Part shown: in pieces, positions 1 to 10,334 of the stretch | Numbering within the stretch: position 1 is the first letter of the stretch | Layout of the letters: every line of letters begins with the position of its first letter | DNA from: Chara braunii | Taxonomy: Eukaryota > Streptophyta > Charophyceae > Charales > Characeae | Reading direction: 5' to 3' | Assembly: GCA_003427395.1 (NCBI GenBank) | Contig: BFEA01000060.1 | Location: forward strand, 969,120-1,005,723 | Length of the DNA: 36,604 bases | Program-made: the position numbers and the translations under genes | Notes under the pieces: generated by a model | Database searches by the model: none | The model's input: only the letters and a program-made list of their open reading frames with translations | What the model was told of the DNA's origin: nothing

Positions 1-99
1 CCCCCCAAACAAAAAACAAAACAACATGTTATTCGTTAAAATATGACATTATATTGTGTCCTCTTTCTAACGAATTCATTTTTGGTTGCAGGCTAAGCA

Positions 100-800
100 A
101 CGTAAATACGCCCATCCAGGGCTTAACCACGTGCGGAAGCGTTCTGAGATCATACTTGTTAAACTTTATAAATGAAATCCCAAATGAGAAAGCGTGCTGA
201 AATCCATAGTTGTTAAACTTCATAAATGAATAACGATAGGCACGCTTATCCGGGACCCCTGTGCGGAACTGTGTTGGGATTCATACTTGTAAAACTTCAA
301 GTTTATAACTGTGATGAGCAACGTGTCATGATTGAATCCTCGTTGGATAATATAATTTTTTAGGTTATCCCTAAGTCGTATACACATGTTCATCCTCTCG
401 CTTAAGACGGTTGTTTGAATGTTCGACAAGATCCGGACTAAGTCTTGTTTAGAAGACTTAGGGTAACGATAGGCACGCCCATCAGGGAACTCTTAGAGGA
501 AGTGTGTTGGGATCCATACTTGTTAAACTTCAAGTTTATAAATTTGATGAGCAAGGTGTCATGATTGAATCCTTGTTGGATAATACATTTGTTTAGGTTA
601 TCCCTAAGATGGTTGTGCAGACATGCAAATCATCTCGCTCGAGACGGTTGCTTGAATGTTGACGAGATCCGGACTTATTTAGAATACTTAGTGTGATGAT
701 GGACACACCCACCATCTCGCCCGATATAAGAAAGTGTGTTGAGATTCATACTTGTTTACAATTACGATGAGCAAGGTGTCATGATTGTATCCTTGTTCGA
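100..800. repeat. Tandem satellite-like repeat, about 230 bp unit
   Basis: Two nearly complete units (231-463 and 464-693) and a third partial unit (694-800) share the same order of blocks: TAACGATAGGCACGC, then GTGTTGGGATYCATACTTGT, then TGATGAGCAANGTGTCATGA, then AGGTTATCCCTAAG, then GAGATCCGGACT-like sequence. A more diverged start of a unit is visible at about 100-230, where the ATACTTGTTAAACTT block appears twice. The third unit stops where the foldback element begins and does not resume after it. No ORF in this stretch looks real. Confidence 0.75.
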
Positions 801-1979
801 CAACAACAACAAAATTCCCACGAGAAATGAAAGTTGAAAAAACATTCCATAAAAAAAAATCCTTCGTATTTATAAATTATCATTCCAATGTTTGTCCAAT
901 TATAAAATTTTTATTTTTATTTAATAAGTTCCCGTCTAAATATGAGTTTTCCCTTCCAACTACATCTATTTGTTCAAGATGGAATGAAAGTCTGGACGAG
1001 TTTATAAAATGTTTTAATTAAACTTTCACTCCATTACAACAAATATCTTCTAATTTAAATTGGATTAACCTATTTATGACTGAAAATCCTTACTCAGAAT
1101 GACAGTCCAAGTAAAATATTTCATGAGCTCATCCAGACTTTCATTCCATTTCTAGCATGCAGTTCAAATAAGAAGGGATACCCCATTATTGGAAGGAAAG
1201 TTTTCAAGTAAGACGGAAAATTTTAAAAATGGACTGACATTTTTAAAGATGGAATGAAAATTTAAAATTTTGGAATGTAATTTTACTATAGAATGAATAT
1301 TTAATTCTGGGAAATTTTTCTGTTGAAGTTTGCTTTGAACAATATGTCATTGTAAACTTCAAGTAATGGAACGGTTACAGTAGTAGTTGAAGTACAAACA
1401 TTTAACTTTGACGTACAAATTCGTTTTCTACGACAACATTTGTCATACAACAGAAAAAATTTCAAGAATCAAATAATCATTCTATAGTAAAAAAAGTTTA
1501 AAATATATTTTAAATTTAAATTTTCATTTCATCTTAGAAAATGTCATTCAAATTTTAAAATTTTTCATCCTACTTTAAAACTTTCCTTCCAAGAATGGGG
1601 TATCCCGTCTTATTTGAATTGCATGTTAGAGATGAAATGAAAGTCTGGATAAGCTCATGAAATATTTTAGTTGGACTGTCATTCCAAGTAAGGATTTTCA
1701 ATCATAAATAGGTTAAGCCAATCTAAATTAGAAGTTATTCGTTGTAGTGGAGTGAAATTTCAATAAAATTTTTCATAAACTCGTCCAGACTTTCATTCCA
1801 TCTCGAACAAATAGATGTAGCTGGAAGGGAAAACTCATGTTTAGATGAGAACTTGTCAAATAAAACTGGAAATTTTAGAATCGGACGAACATTGAAATGA
1901 TAATTTATAAATATAAAGGAATTTTTTTTATTGAATGTTTTTTCAACTTTAATTTCTCGTAGGAATTTTGTTGTTGTAT
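801..1979. mobile_element. Foldback (long inverted repeat) element
   Basis: Arms at about 803-1325 and 1447-1977 are inverted copies of each other over more than 500 bp, separated by a spacer of about 120 bp. Outer ends read ACAACAACAAAATTCC and its complement GGAATTTTGTTGTTGT. Inner ends read TTCTGTTG and CAACAGAA. Both arms contain the block TTCATTCCATCTNGAACAAA or its complement. The arms differ by scattered substitutions and small indels, so this is an old insertion. No transposase ORF is present; the two short ORFs in opposite orientation (785-1021 and 1735-1995) are merely the same arm read outward from each side. This fits a non-autonomous DNA transposon of the foldback/MITE type. No clear target-site duplication was found. 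Confidence 0.75.
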
Positions 1980-2111
1980 TACACAAGAACTTCAAATTTT
2001 GTATTTTTTTTTATCGAATCCGCACTTTAATTGACCATGCACAAAAAACTTGGGCATGAACTCAAAGTTGTTGGTTACATGTAATGCAAGCGGGCACAAG
2101 TCATGTGATAA

Positions 2112-2530
2112 TTCAAAATTTTGGAAAAAGGAGGAAATATAAATCAAAAGAAAGATAAAAAAAAAAAAAAACAGAAAATTTTAGAAGTTGGTGGGGAGGG
2201 GGGATAAAAAAGTAAAACGAAAAGAGAGAAATAGGTGAAAAAGAGAAAAAGAGTGAAGGGGGAGATGGGGGAAAAAAAGGGGTTGTAGTTAGGGGGGGGA
2301 AGAGGGAGAGGAGGGTAGTAGAATGGGAGAGAAGGATACAAAAAAGGTGGAGAGGAGTAGATGGGATTAGTAGAAAATGGTGAGTGAGGAGGAGAGGAGA
2401 GAAAAAGGTTGTAGGAGATGAGTGAAGAGAGAGGTAGGAGGAGAGAGTAGTGGTAGGGTGAAAAAAGATGATTAGATGATGGGGGGGGAAGAGAAAAGAG
2501 GTTGGGGGAGAGTGGGTTAGTAGTAGGATG
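2112..2530. repeat. Polypurine tract of about 420 bp
   Basis: The + strand is almost entirely A and G with a few T and very few C (runs such as AAAAAAAAAAAAA near 2158, GGGGGGG near 2291 and GGGGGGGG near 2480). The minus-strand ORF of 147 codons here is a simple-sequence product rich in Ser, Leu, Phe, Pro and Thr and is not a gene. Strand-asymmetric purine tracts of this kind can form triplex or slipped structures. Confidence 0.8.
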
Positions 2531-2851
2531 GTGATACCAAGTTCTTGGGTGACCAAGTCTTAGAGCAGAGCACTACCAAGATCCCCAGGACCAAGCCTTC
2601 AAGCTGTTGCTAGCCTGATGCCACTACAATAAAAAAAAATTGGGGTGGGTTGAGATCTTGATTAGCCACCCAGACGTCACTGTAGTGCAGCCCCCTAGCC
2701 AGGGGGGTCTTCAAGATCAACAACAAGCTGCCACGTGGCACTGCAGAGAGGCAGCATGTGCCAGCCGCGTGCGTAGGCGGCAACACCCACCACCCGCTCT
2801 CGGGGGGGTGGAGGGGGGCAAATAGCTATTGAGCTACCTCTTCAACAACAA
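2531..2851. other. Gene-free GC-richer stretch
   Basis: I see no credible gene. The sequence turns GC-rich after about 2640 and has G runs around 2703-2709 and 2800-2820. A short direct repeat, TCAACAACAACAAGC-like, occurs near 2716 and 2841. Confidence 0.5.
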
Positions 2852-2984
2852 CAAGCCACAATATCAGCTCATATTGTGGCTTTGGCCAGTGTGTTAAGGC
2901 ACTGGTCATGCATGCGCATGAGCAGCAGGTGCCCAGGTTCAAACCGTGGCAGCTGCAACATCCCCGATCTTGATAATAATAATC
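2852..2984 (+). mobile_element. Probable tRNA-derived SINE (class II, Ser/Leu-like head)
   Basis: A tRNA-like block runs from TGGCCAGTGTGTTAAGGCAC (2883-2902, resembling the D-arm/A-box of Ser or Leu tRNAs, one base short in the A-box) to a T-arm CCAGG-TTCAAAC-CGTGG at 2933-2949, in which four of five stem pairs form. The B-box is GGTTCAAACC at 2936-2945. The spacing between the boxes is right for a pol III internal promoter. Downstream sequence ends with GATAATAATAAT (2971-2982), a plausible simple 3' tail. No intact cloverleaf can be drawn and no acceptor stem closes, so this is not a functional tRNA gene. Flanking target-site duplications were not identified. Confidence 0.5.
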
Positions 2985-3617
2985 CGGGAGCGGGGTGGGG
3001 CGGGGCAGTGTGGGCGTGTGGCACGTGCAAGTGCGGCGGCTTTGGTCTTGGCGCTTGCTCGCACTTGTCGTGACAGCAGCTCTCTTTTTTGCCACGTGTC
3101 CGCCTTTGCATGCTGCCATTTTCCCACCGCTATTTCGCAGTTTTCGCCCTACGAAACCCTGAAAATCCCGCCATCGGGATTACACCGATTTCTCCCTGTT
3201 ACGGGAGGGTGGGCGGGCGTGTTCGATCAGGAACCGTTTCCGCTGTGATACCAGTGTGTTGGACCTGCCAGGATGGCGGTCCATCAGGATGGAGAAGAAG
3301 GGTTGACGAAGGAGGAGGTAGAGATGAAATTGGAAGGAACAGCGCAGCTCCCGCGCAGATTCAACAGACACGTACTCCAAGATGTGAAAAAGTGAAGAAT
3401 GACAAAATACAGACTGCAGTTGGGGTATACCCCCAGCGGATTGACTGGACTGGACTGCACAGGCCTGGTACCGACAGTGGTACCGGGCAGGACTGGACTA
3501 GACTGAAACAGTACATGGCTTGTGGGGTCAGGCCACGACCTGGTCCCACAGGCCGAACAGGCAAATAGCCGAAGAAGACTCTGGTTGTAGGTCAGGGCAG
3601 ATAGAGGTCCGCTGCAG
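2985..3617. other. Gene-free GC-rich stretch
   Basis: Overlapping ORFs exist on both strands because GC-rich sequence has few stops. None shows a recognisable domain and they overlap one another. Repetition of GGACTGGACTG-like words and two GGTACC sites occur at about 3440-3500. Confidence 0.5.
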
Positions 3618-4071
3618 TTACAGCAGTAGTTTAAGTACAAACATTTAATTTTGACATACAAATTCGTTTTCTGTAACAACACCTGTCATACAACAGAAAA
3701 AATTATCAGAATTAAATAATCATTCTATAGTAAAATTACATTCTAAATTTTAAAATTTCATTCTATCTTAAAAAATGTCATTCCGATTTTAAAATTCGTC
3801 GTCTTACTTTAAAATTTTCCTTCCAAGAATGGGGTGTCCCATCTTATTTGAACTGCATGCTAGAGATGGAATGAAAGTCTGGATGACTTCATGAAATATT
3901 TTAGTTTGACTGTCATTCTAAGTAAGGATTTTCAGCCATAAATATGTTAATCCAATCTAAGATTAGAAGATATTTGTTGTAGTGGAATGAAAGTTCAATT
4001 AAAATTTTTCATAAACTAGTTCAGACTTTCATTCCATCTTGAACAAATAGATGTAGTTGGAAGGGAAAACT
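3618..4071. mobile_element. Solitary arm of the 801-1979 foldback family
   Basis: This aligns, in the same orientation, to about 1370-1835, meaning the inner spacer plus most of the right arm. Shared blocks include AAGTACAAACATTTAA, ACAAATTCGTTTTCT, CATACAACAGAAAAAA, TAATCATTCTATAGTA and GTAGNTGGAAGGGAAAACT. There is no matching left arm upstream of 3618, and similarity ends abruptly at about 4071. It is therefore a truncated or partly deleted copy of the element. Confidence 0.75.
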
Positions 4072-4095
4072 TATAAGGGTACAGGGGTAGGATCA

Positions 4096-4266
4096 TCTCG
4101 AACACGGAGTATGCGCGGATACCGTTGTAAGGGCGGATACCCTTGTAAGGGAAGCGAATACCCTGTACACGCGCATACCCTTACGAAAACGAGGGCGGAT
4201 ACCCTTGTAAGGGAAATGAATACACGTTGTCGGTGCGAATACCCTTACAAGGGTATCCGCCCTGGT
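4096..4266. repeat. Cluster of GCGGATACCCTT repeats with a palindrome
   Basis: The word GCGNATACC(C)TT occurs about six times in both senses (near 4115, 4133, 4154, 4171, 4195 and 4235). Several copies are followed by GTAAGGG, so each is itself a short hairpin ATACCCTT-GT-AAGGG. The last copy, 4235-4260, is a near-perfect palindrome with arms GCGAATACCCTT and AAGGGTATCCGC. The block 4193-4213 is repeated in inverted orientation at 4244-4264, giving a larger hairpin. Confidence 0.65.
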
Positions 4267-4269
4267 TTT

Positions 4270-5869
4270 TGCAAGCAGTAGGAAGAGTAAGTTGGTTTAA
4301 AATCTAAGCATTTCGTACGAGGCGCGAGTGCGTGTGTGACTCGCGCAAACTAGGTGGTTGACTAGAGCGGAGAGTGTGTGGGCGCGTAATCTTTGAGGCG
4401 CGTGTGTGATCTTTTCCCTTGAATTGTTCGTAAGACCGGCATAGCCAGCCGGCCTTGTCTTTAATTTTTTATTAGGGTAAGGATATTTCCGCCTCCCTAT
4501 CCGGCCCGCTAGACCGGCGGCAGGTTTGGCGTGCGGAATGGTGGTGGCCATAGTATAGTCTGAACAGACCGGCACAAACATTTAAGTGCTCGCGCGCTTG
4601 GCTACGGATGGAGGAATGGCTCGGACGCCTTCTTGGCCCTCAATGCTATGCCGCACGGGTTTATATAAGATTCCACATATGCCGGGTTCAGGCTTGGGCT
4701 TAGCTCTATAGGTTACAGCACGGGACTTGCGAAAGGAAGGTGCGTGGATCGAGACCAGCAGGCGGCGGGTTAAGAGCGAAGCAACATTGGATGAGAAGGG
4801 CTGAGGGGTTGAGGGTCTCGCGGGACTATCCCCCTTAGTTTTTGTGGGGGAAAGCCGACCACGGGCCGCCAGGGCAGGACCAGGGGGGATGCTATTAGGT
4901 CCTACCCCTTTTCCTTTTTTTATTTTTAGTTTATTTTATTCTATTTTGTTTTATTTGCGGCCGGTCAAATCCGAATTGGGGCCCGAAGTGGGTGTTGGAT
5001 GGCAAGCTGGCTGTCGACCGACGGCATAGACCGACGGAGAGGCGCCAGGCTGCAGAGGAAAGGTAAGGAGGGTAAGGTCTACCTAGTGGTTGACTTCCGA
5101 GGATCTCTGCAGATGTTGGGATCGTTGGGCGGACCACTACGACGAGGGCTAAGGCCAGGGGTAGGGTGGAGAAGGTGATGAGCGCTGAGGCGGTGAAGAG
5201 GGGAGAAGTGAACGAGGGCGGGGAAGCACCCGGGTGCATGCAGAGCAGAGCGGGGATGACAGATAACGGGGAGTTAGCATTTCTACTCGAATCATGATAG
5301 AACCGAGCAAGAGAAAGGTGCGTTCAAGGGTTATGAGTATGGGCAAACACGAATCTGTGGTCCGGTTTCGTAGAAAGTTAATTAGTCTAGAGTTGGTAGA
5401 GAAACTTACTGCGCGGAGCTATGGTGGAGGGGGAAGTCGGGCGCATTCAAAAATGTGTGGGACACTCGATTCGTAGTGAAATCGAGTGGGGTAAGAATTG
5501 AGGTAGAGGTTTTTTGGGTTGGAGAGCACAATTGCAAAGTCGGATTAATAACGGGGTTAGTGAACTGAAAGTTAGTACTAAAAAGTGCCGCGCGGAGCTG
5601 CCGGCGAAGGCGGGTATGGCAGGGCTGAAAAACACTTAATCCACTCGATTCTTGTTGAAGTGGAGTGAATTAGGACTGTAAACTGGGTTATTGGCGAGCT
5701 GCGAATGTGATGGTGAAGGCGGGTTGAAGCAGGGAGCGATGGTATTAGTAGTATGGGGAGTCAGTGCTGCGTGGAGAAGAGACTGTAGAAGAGGGAGTGT
5801 ATCCGGACGCGTTTCTGCGGAAGATTCATCCGCACTGGGCGCATTCGGTGGGGACGGAGAGTGAACTGT
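4270..5869. other. Gene-free flank with diverged direct repeats
   Basis: No credible gene is seen. Two diverged copies about 180 bp apart share GCGCGGAGCT (5411 and 5590) followed by CACTCGATTC (about 5463 and 5642). The first carries a perfect 9-bp hairpin CACTCGATT/AATCGAGTG (5463-5471 with 5480-5488). A T-rich stretch at 4915-4958 contains TTTTATTCTATTTTG, a word also found in the LTRs near 9160, which weakly suggests old related LTR material. The short plus-strand ORFs are not convincing. Confidence 0.4.
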
Positions 5870-6859
5870 TGTCAGGCGGCCACAAGCAATACGCCGCCTG
5901 AAATCTGCGGCTTTGGGGCTTAACCGGACAACAAAAATTAGGGGGGCTCAGGGCACCGCTGATTTTGGGCGCACTGAACCTTACGAGTAACCCTCAAAGA
6001 TGACAAAATGGGTAGCCGCTCCCGACATATCTAGGGACCGTCATTTCCGCCCNTNCCGAGGTTAGACCTGNGATGGCCGGCCGCGGGGGGGCATCGCAGG
6101 AATTGACCTCGCCGCCACGTTTTTGTATCATATGACCGGGCCCGAAATAGGGCCTCAAAATTTTATCTATTTTAGTACCGAAATTAAAAATGGGAGAAAA
6201 GATTAAGAACAGTGGGAGGAAGGAGAAAAAAGTGATATCCCTTAATTTCCTTATTTTTTCACGGCATCTAAATTTTAGGGAAAATCCCTCGTTATTTTAT
6301 GTTACCGGTAATGAAATCAAAAATAGAGAAAAANATTTAAAATGATAAAAAGGAGGAGAAACAAAAGAATTTCGGCTATTTAATTAAGACTCCCTCGGGA
6401 TTTATTTTTGGTGAACTCACGTATATACTGCTATTTCGGACTCTAAAATNAAGAAAAGGGGGGAAAGATTAAAAATGATGAGACAGACAGGAACTAATGA
6501 TTACTCGATGCCTGGCCTGGTTCTGCTTGGATTACCCACCATCAGCTCAGAACCTAAATTTGATTAGAAACTCTGAACTCTAACTTTTTTTCACTAACCC
6601 CTGATGATNGAGAATTTTCTNTGTCGCCTTCCCNATCTGCCTGACAACTAACCTCANTGAGCAGTCCAAGGATGTTCGCATGGACGACGTGGAATAGAGC
6701 TACTTCGGACCGACAGTATGTATGGTGTCTGGCTCGGAACAGATACGTGACTCAGAGAGGCTCGGATTGTTATGGAGTGGCGACATCTTACGGTATCTGA
6801 CGGGCTTCNGAGTCGGTATGGGGCAGGCGTCACGTTGTCTCGGGCTTGGGGCCCCTACA

Positions 6860-7335
6860 ACGGCCGCTTATTTTCTGGTCCGGACACATCAACATCAGGT
6901 TCGGGGCAACCTCGGCGGGATATTTCAGTTTTGGCGGNATCGGGGCATTTTATTTCGGGTTCGGACCTTCGCCGTGATTCCCATTACGACATCAGTCTGA
7001 TTTATTGGCAGGATGAGNACCATTTCAGCGGCCTATTTCAAAGTTCGGCACCGGTATGGCCGTTTATTTCGAATTCGGGACGACTGTGGAGGTTTATCCC
7101 TGCGTCTGAGGCNGCTACGACCATTTATCTCAGCTTCTATGTCACTACCNTNATCCATTGTNAGGTCCGGGACCACTATGACGATTTGTTTCAGGTTCGG
7201 TACCTTCGCGGCAGTTTATCCCAGGTTTGCTGCAAACGCGGCATTTTATTTCAGGATCGGCACAACCATGACGGCTTATTTCCGCTACGATACTGCTACG
7301 GCTATTTATTTCAGTTTCAGGACCGTCACGGACTT
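6860..7335 (+). repeat. Minisatellite in 5' LTR, about 31 bp period
   Basis: About a dozen imperfect units share the core NGTTTATTTCAGGTTCGGNAC (for example near 6948, 7030, 7062, 7122, 7182, 7213, 7243, 7275 and 7302). Spacing is mostly 27-33 bp. Seven of the LTR's ambiguous bases fall inside this array. The 224-codon ORF across it (6772-7446) is a translation of the repeat and not a gene. The same array is at 24678-25153 in the other LTR. Confidence 0.7.
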
Positions 7336-8070
7336 TACTACAAGTTTCGCATTGACCTGATATTGACTTACCACGAGCATGGCAGTGGTTCGGTGTCAGG
7401 GAAGGCACAGGCTACGACACTTCAGGACGAGTGTCTCGAGGCTTGACAATGGGTCGACATTTGGTAGGCCACAGATTCGGTGCTACCCTGGGGAGGCGAT
7501 GCTCTATGGCGTGCAGCATTGAGTGTGTATGGATTGGTACGGAGACGGATACTCGCGGTTCGGTGATGGCCTGATACGTGCTGCTATGCTGCGGAATAAT
7601 GGTGCCTTCGCGAAGGATCTGATGGGGACCACATTGGTGCGGGGTTGTCTTCGGTGCGGGTGCTGCGCTCTCAGGTAACTATAATTGGCACAGTCAGAGC
7701 GGTCCGCGACGATCCTCTGCTCTTGGGGGTAATTCGGTGTGACTGCCTTGGACCCGCCACGGTGCAGGGTACGAACGGCAGCGAGGCCTCATGTCACCAA
7801 AGTTCGACTGAAGGGGGATGGGGACCTGCTGCTACGGAAACTGTCGATCCGACATCCGGGCGAGGCGCTGAACTTGGACGCCACGGCACAGGCTGGTTCG
7901 ATCGAGGCCGCAAGCCAAAATTTGAGTTCAGTTCTGCCAGCGGGAACTGGGGGAATATAGGCGGACCAGCAAAAGGTATGGGGAGAGGACTCATTCGGGT
8001 GTGTGCACGGCGTGCACGGTGAATGCAACCGCGAAAACGGTTAAGGAGACGCGGGTCGGGACGTGTGGAC

Positions 8071-8188
8071 GCGTGCACGGCGTACTCGACGTTGGAGTGA
8101 GAGTTTGTTGGCAAAGAGGAGAGTGCTACGCGTGCACGGCGTACTCGACGTTGGAGTGAGAGTTAGTTGGCAAAGAGGAGAGTGCTAA
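8071..8188 (+). repeat. 59 bp tandem duplication in 5' LTR
   Basis: Units 8071-8129 and 8130-8188 start GCGTGCACGGCGTACTCGAC and end GAGAGTGCTA. They differ at a single position inside GAGAGTTTGTTGG versus GAGAGTTAGTTGG. The duplicate is also present at 25889-26006. Confidence 0.85.
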
Positions 8189-9486
8189 GCGTGCCCGGGT
8201 GCTGTTTAACGGAGCAGGCGGCGAGTTGCGTCTAGAAGGGAGGTCGTTTCGTGGATGGAGCAGGGGAGTTGCAGCGCGCCAGGCGCCTGCAGCATGTGCG
8301 CAGTTGACCTGGAGTAGGGCTGAGACAAGGAAGGGAGTTGAGACTTGGGCGAAAGGGGGGGGAACGCGTGCCTGGAGTTCCCCGCCCACGGCTGGCGTGC
8401 AGAGGCAGGGCACAATCAGCTCGGATGACTCACGAGCTTGCATGGGAACGGGAGTGATGGAGCGTCAAAAAATCTGAGAGGAGGAACTCGTTGCGAAGAT
8501 TAGCACAGGCTTGCGAGAGTGGGTGCGCTAGGCGCACCCAGCCCCCATTGGAGGTGGTCTGAAACATCCAGTTCGGAGGGTGGTCACCAGGGGAGTTCTG
8601 AGCGAAGTGCACTTCAGTCAGAGGAGAAGCACTCGTCTCGATCCATCTTATGAATGCGACGCTTATCTCTTGGTTCTAGGGAACAGTACGGGTGGCCTGA
8701 ACATTGGGAGATCTAAGATGAGAAGGAGGGGTGTGAGCAAGGAAAGCGAACTGAGATAGCGATATTGGGAAAGGGACAGCAAACGAGTTACGGGGCCGTA
8801 ATGACAGAAACTGTGTATACTGGCACGGTGCGCGCTCAGTAAGCCATAAAAATCTGAACAGTTGCTAATTACTGGTGCCATGGGAGAGATCACAGTCTGC
8901 GAACAGGGAACGTTTCGAGAGTCCCGCTGCCCGCGGGACAGGTTAGGACCTGTGATCAGTGAGCACTTAGAGTAACTTCGAATCCCGCTGCTGGCGGGAG
9001 CAGCCTGTTTAACATCCTGCAAGTGAGTCAAACAAGCACCATGGTATCTGGTGATTGAACACACGGCAGATGAGCCAACCCTCTGTTTCCGCTTACGATG
9101 AGATCATCCTATGCCATTGAACGAGCAAACGAGAGAGCCGTTTGGCACGCGTGAGTACGTTTTATTCTATTTTATTTTATTTTATTTGGTTGTTTTTCTT
9201 TTATCAATCTCGATCATCAGTCTGTGTGGGAAGGCGGGACGAGCTTGTGAGCCGCCAGAGGAAAATACCGAACAGGCGAAGGAGGCGAGGGAATGAACTT
9301 TCGGGAATGTGGGAAGTGAGTGAAGCAGGCTGGGGGAAAGCTACTATTCGCTTCGTTTAACTGAACACCACTTCAAGTACGCAAGAACTCAGCAGAGCGT
9401 ATGTTAAAAGAGAAAGGGGGAGGAACAGTGCGCTCAAAGCTCCCCGTAACAGCGTGAGTGAAGTAGAAGAGAGGGACGTGCGAAGA

Positions 9487-9487
<1 letters not shown>

Positions 9488-9535
<48 letters not shown>

Positions 9536-9536
9536 N

Positions 9537-9630
<94 letters not shown>
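9488..9630 (+). repeat. (GA)n microsatellite in 5' LTR
   Basis: A nearly pure GA dinucleotide repeat of about 140 bp is interrupted by one ambiguous base at 9536. The homologous tract in the 3' LTR (27302-27377) is only about half as long. ORFs reading ERERER or SLSLSL here are artefacts of the repeat. GA-rich tracts are common near plant transcription starts, but no start is proven. Confidence 0.95.
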
Positions 9631-9632
<2 letters not shown>

Positions 9633-10316
9633 CCCCATTGTTGTCTGGCAGTCAGGCTGTCCACTGTCTGGACAAGCAGTTCCTATTTATGGAGATGGCA
9701 ATTACACTCTACCGCTCTTCTGGCTGGTCAAACAATTGCTCTCCGCTTATTGGCTGATCAGACCGAACTGACCATCGACAATTCAATCACAACCTGCCAT
9801 TTATTGATCTAACAGACTCTGCTCAACGGCGAATTGAGAATCATTATTGGCAGATCGGGTTCTCATGGGATGCTCTGGTTTTCATTGCCTACTAGCGAGG
9901 ACTCATACAGTGCATGCAAAGAAGTATGGCGCCCTAAGCGTTTGTGCTTAAGTTTTGTTCTCATTGCTGTGTAATTTGTCGAGATCGTCAGTTGACCGTT
10001 TTAGAAAAGGTTTACTGCTGAGTGAATTTGATTTAATTATGTGAAATGTAACGGGCTAACCCATTGATCGAATACGTAAAAGTTCGATATTGTGAAAACT
10101 CGACTCGTTATTGTGCTATCGATCAAGTTCGCCGGGAGGCGGTAAAACTTGCTGCTGCATGAGCTACCTAGATTACAGCAAAACTGGGTGCGTGACAGCC
10201 AAACTTCTCCCTGCTGGTCGCTGAGGACCTCGGAAGTGGGCGCAGCGAGTGACAGGCGCTGTTGCCCCTGGCTTCAGCAACGAACAGGGCCCCCTCCCCG
10301 GGTTTCCTCACAACTT

Positions 10317-10334
10317 TGGCGCCGTTGCAGGGGA
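10317..10334 (+). other. Primer-binding site, tRNA-Asp type
   Basis: TGGCGCCGTTGCAGGGGA begins four bases after the LTR end (CACA at 10309-10312). It matches the sequence complementary to the 3' end of plant tRNA-Asp used by Athila-type elements, TGGCGCCGTTGCCGGGGA, with a single A-for-C difference at 10329. The initial TGG pairs with the CCA end of the tRNA. Its position directly downstream of the left LTR supports the assigned LTR end and the + orientation. Confidence 0.88.

Larger units (their letters stand above)
5870..10312 (+). repeat. 5' LTR (about 4.44 kb)
   Basis: It begins TGTCAGGCGGCC and ends CCTCACA, so it has the usual TG...CA ends. It matches 23647-28058. Relative to the 3' LTR it lacks 45 bp after about 5922. 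From 5923 to 8354 it is identical to 23741-26172, including sixteen ambiguous bases; after 8355 the two diverge by frequent SNPs and a GA-repeat length change. The start could be off by a few tens of bases because no clean purine tract or target duplication fixes it. It contains a minisatellite, a 59 bp tandem duplication, a perfect GGGTGCGC/GCGCACCC hairpin (8521-8539), a T-rich segment (9158-9202) and a long GA repeat. I cannot place the transcription start. Confidence 0.92.

Noticed and set aside
801-1979. CRISPR or other prokaryotic features
   Set aside because: Spaced repeats in this window have variable spacing and sit among eukaryotic retroelements; nothing resembles a CRISPR array.
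2113-2556. 147-codon minus-strand ORF
   Set aside because: Low-complexity translation of the polypurine tract.
6772-7446. 224-codon ORF in the LTR (also at 24590-25264)
   Set aside because: It is a translation of the 31 bp minisatellite and contains ambiguous codons; no start context or domain.
9357-9771. Long ORFs of Ser-Leu or Arg-Glu repeats (also at 27171-27558)
   Set aside because: Products of the GA microsatellite in different frames.
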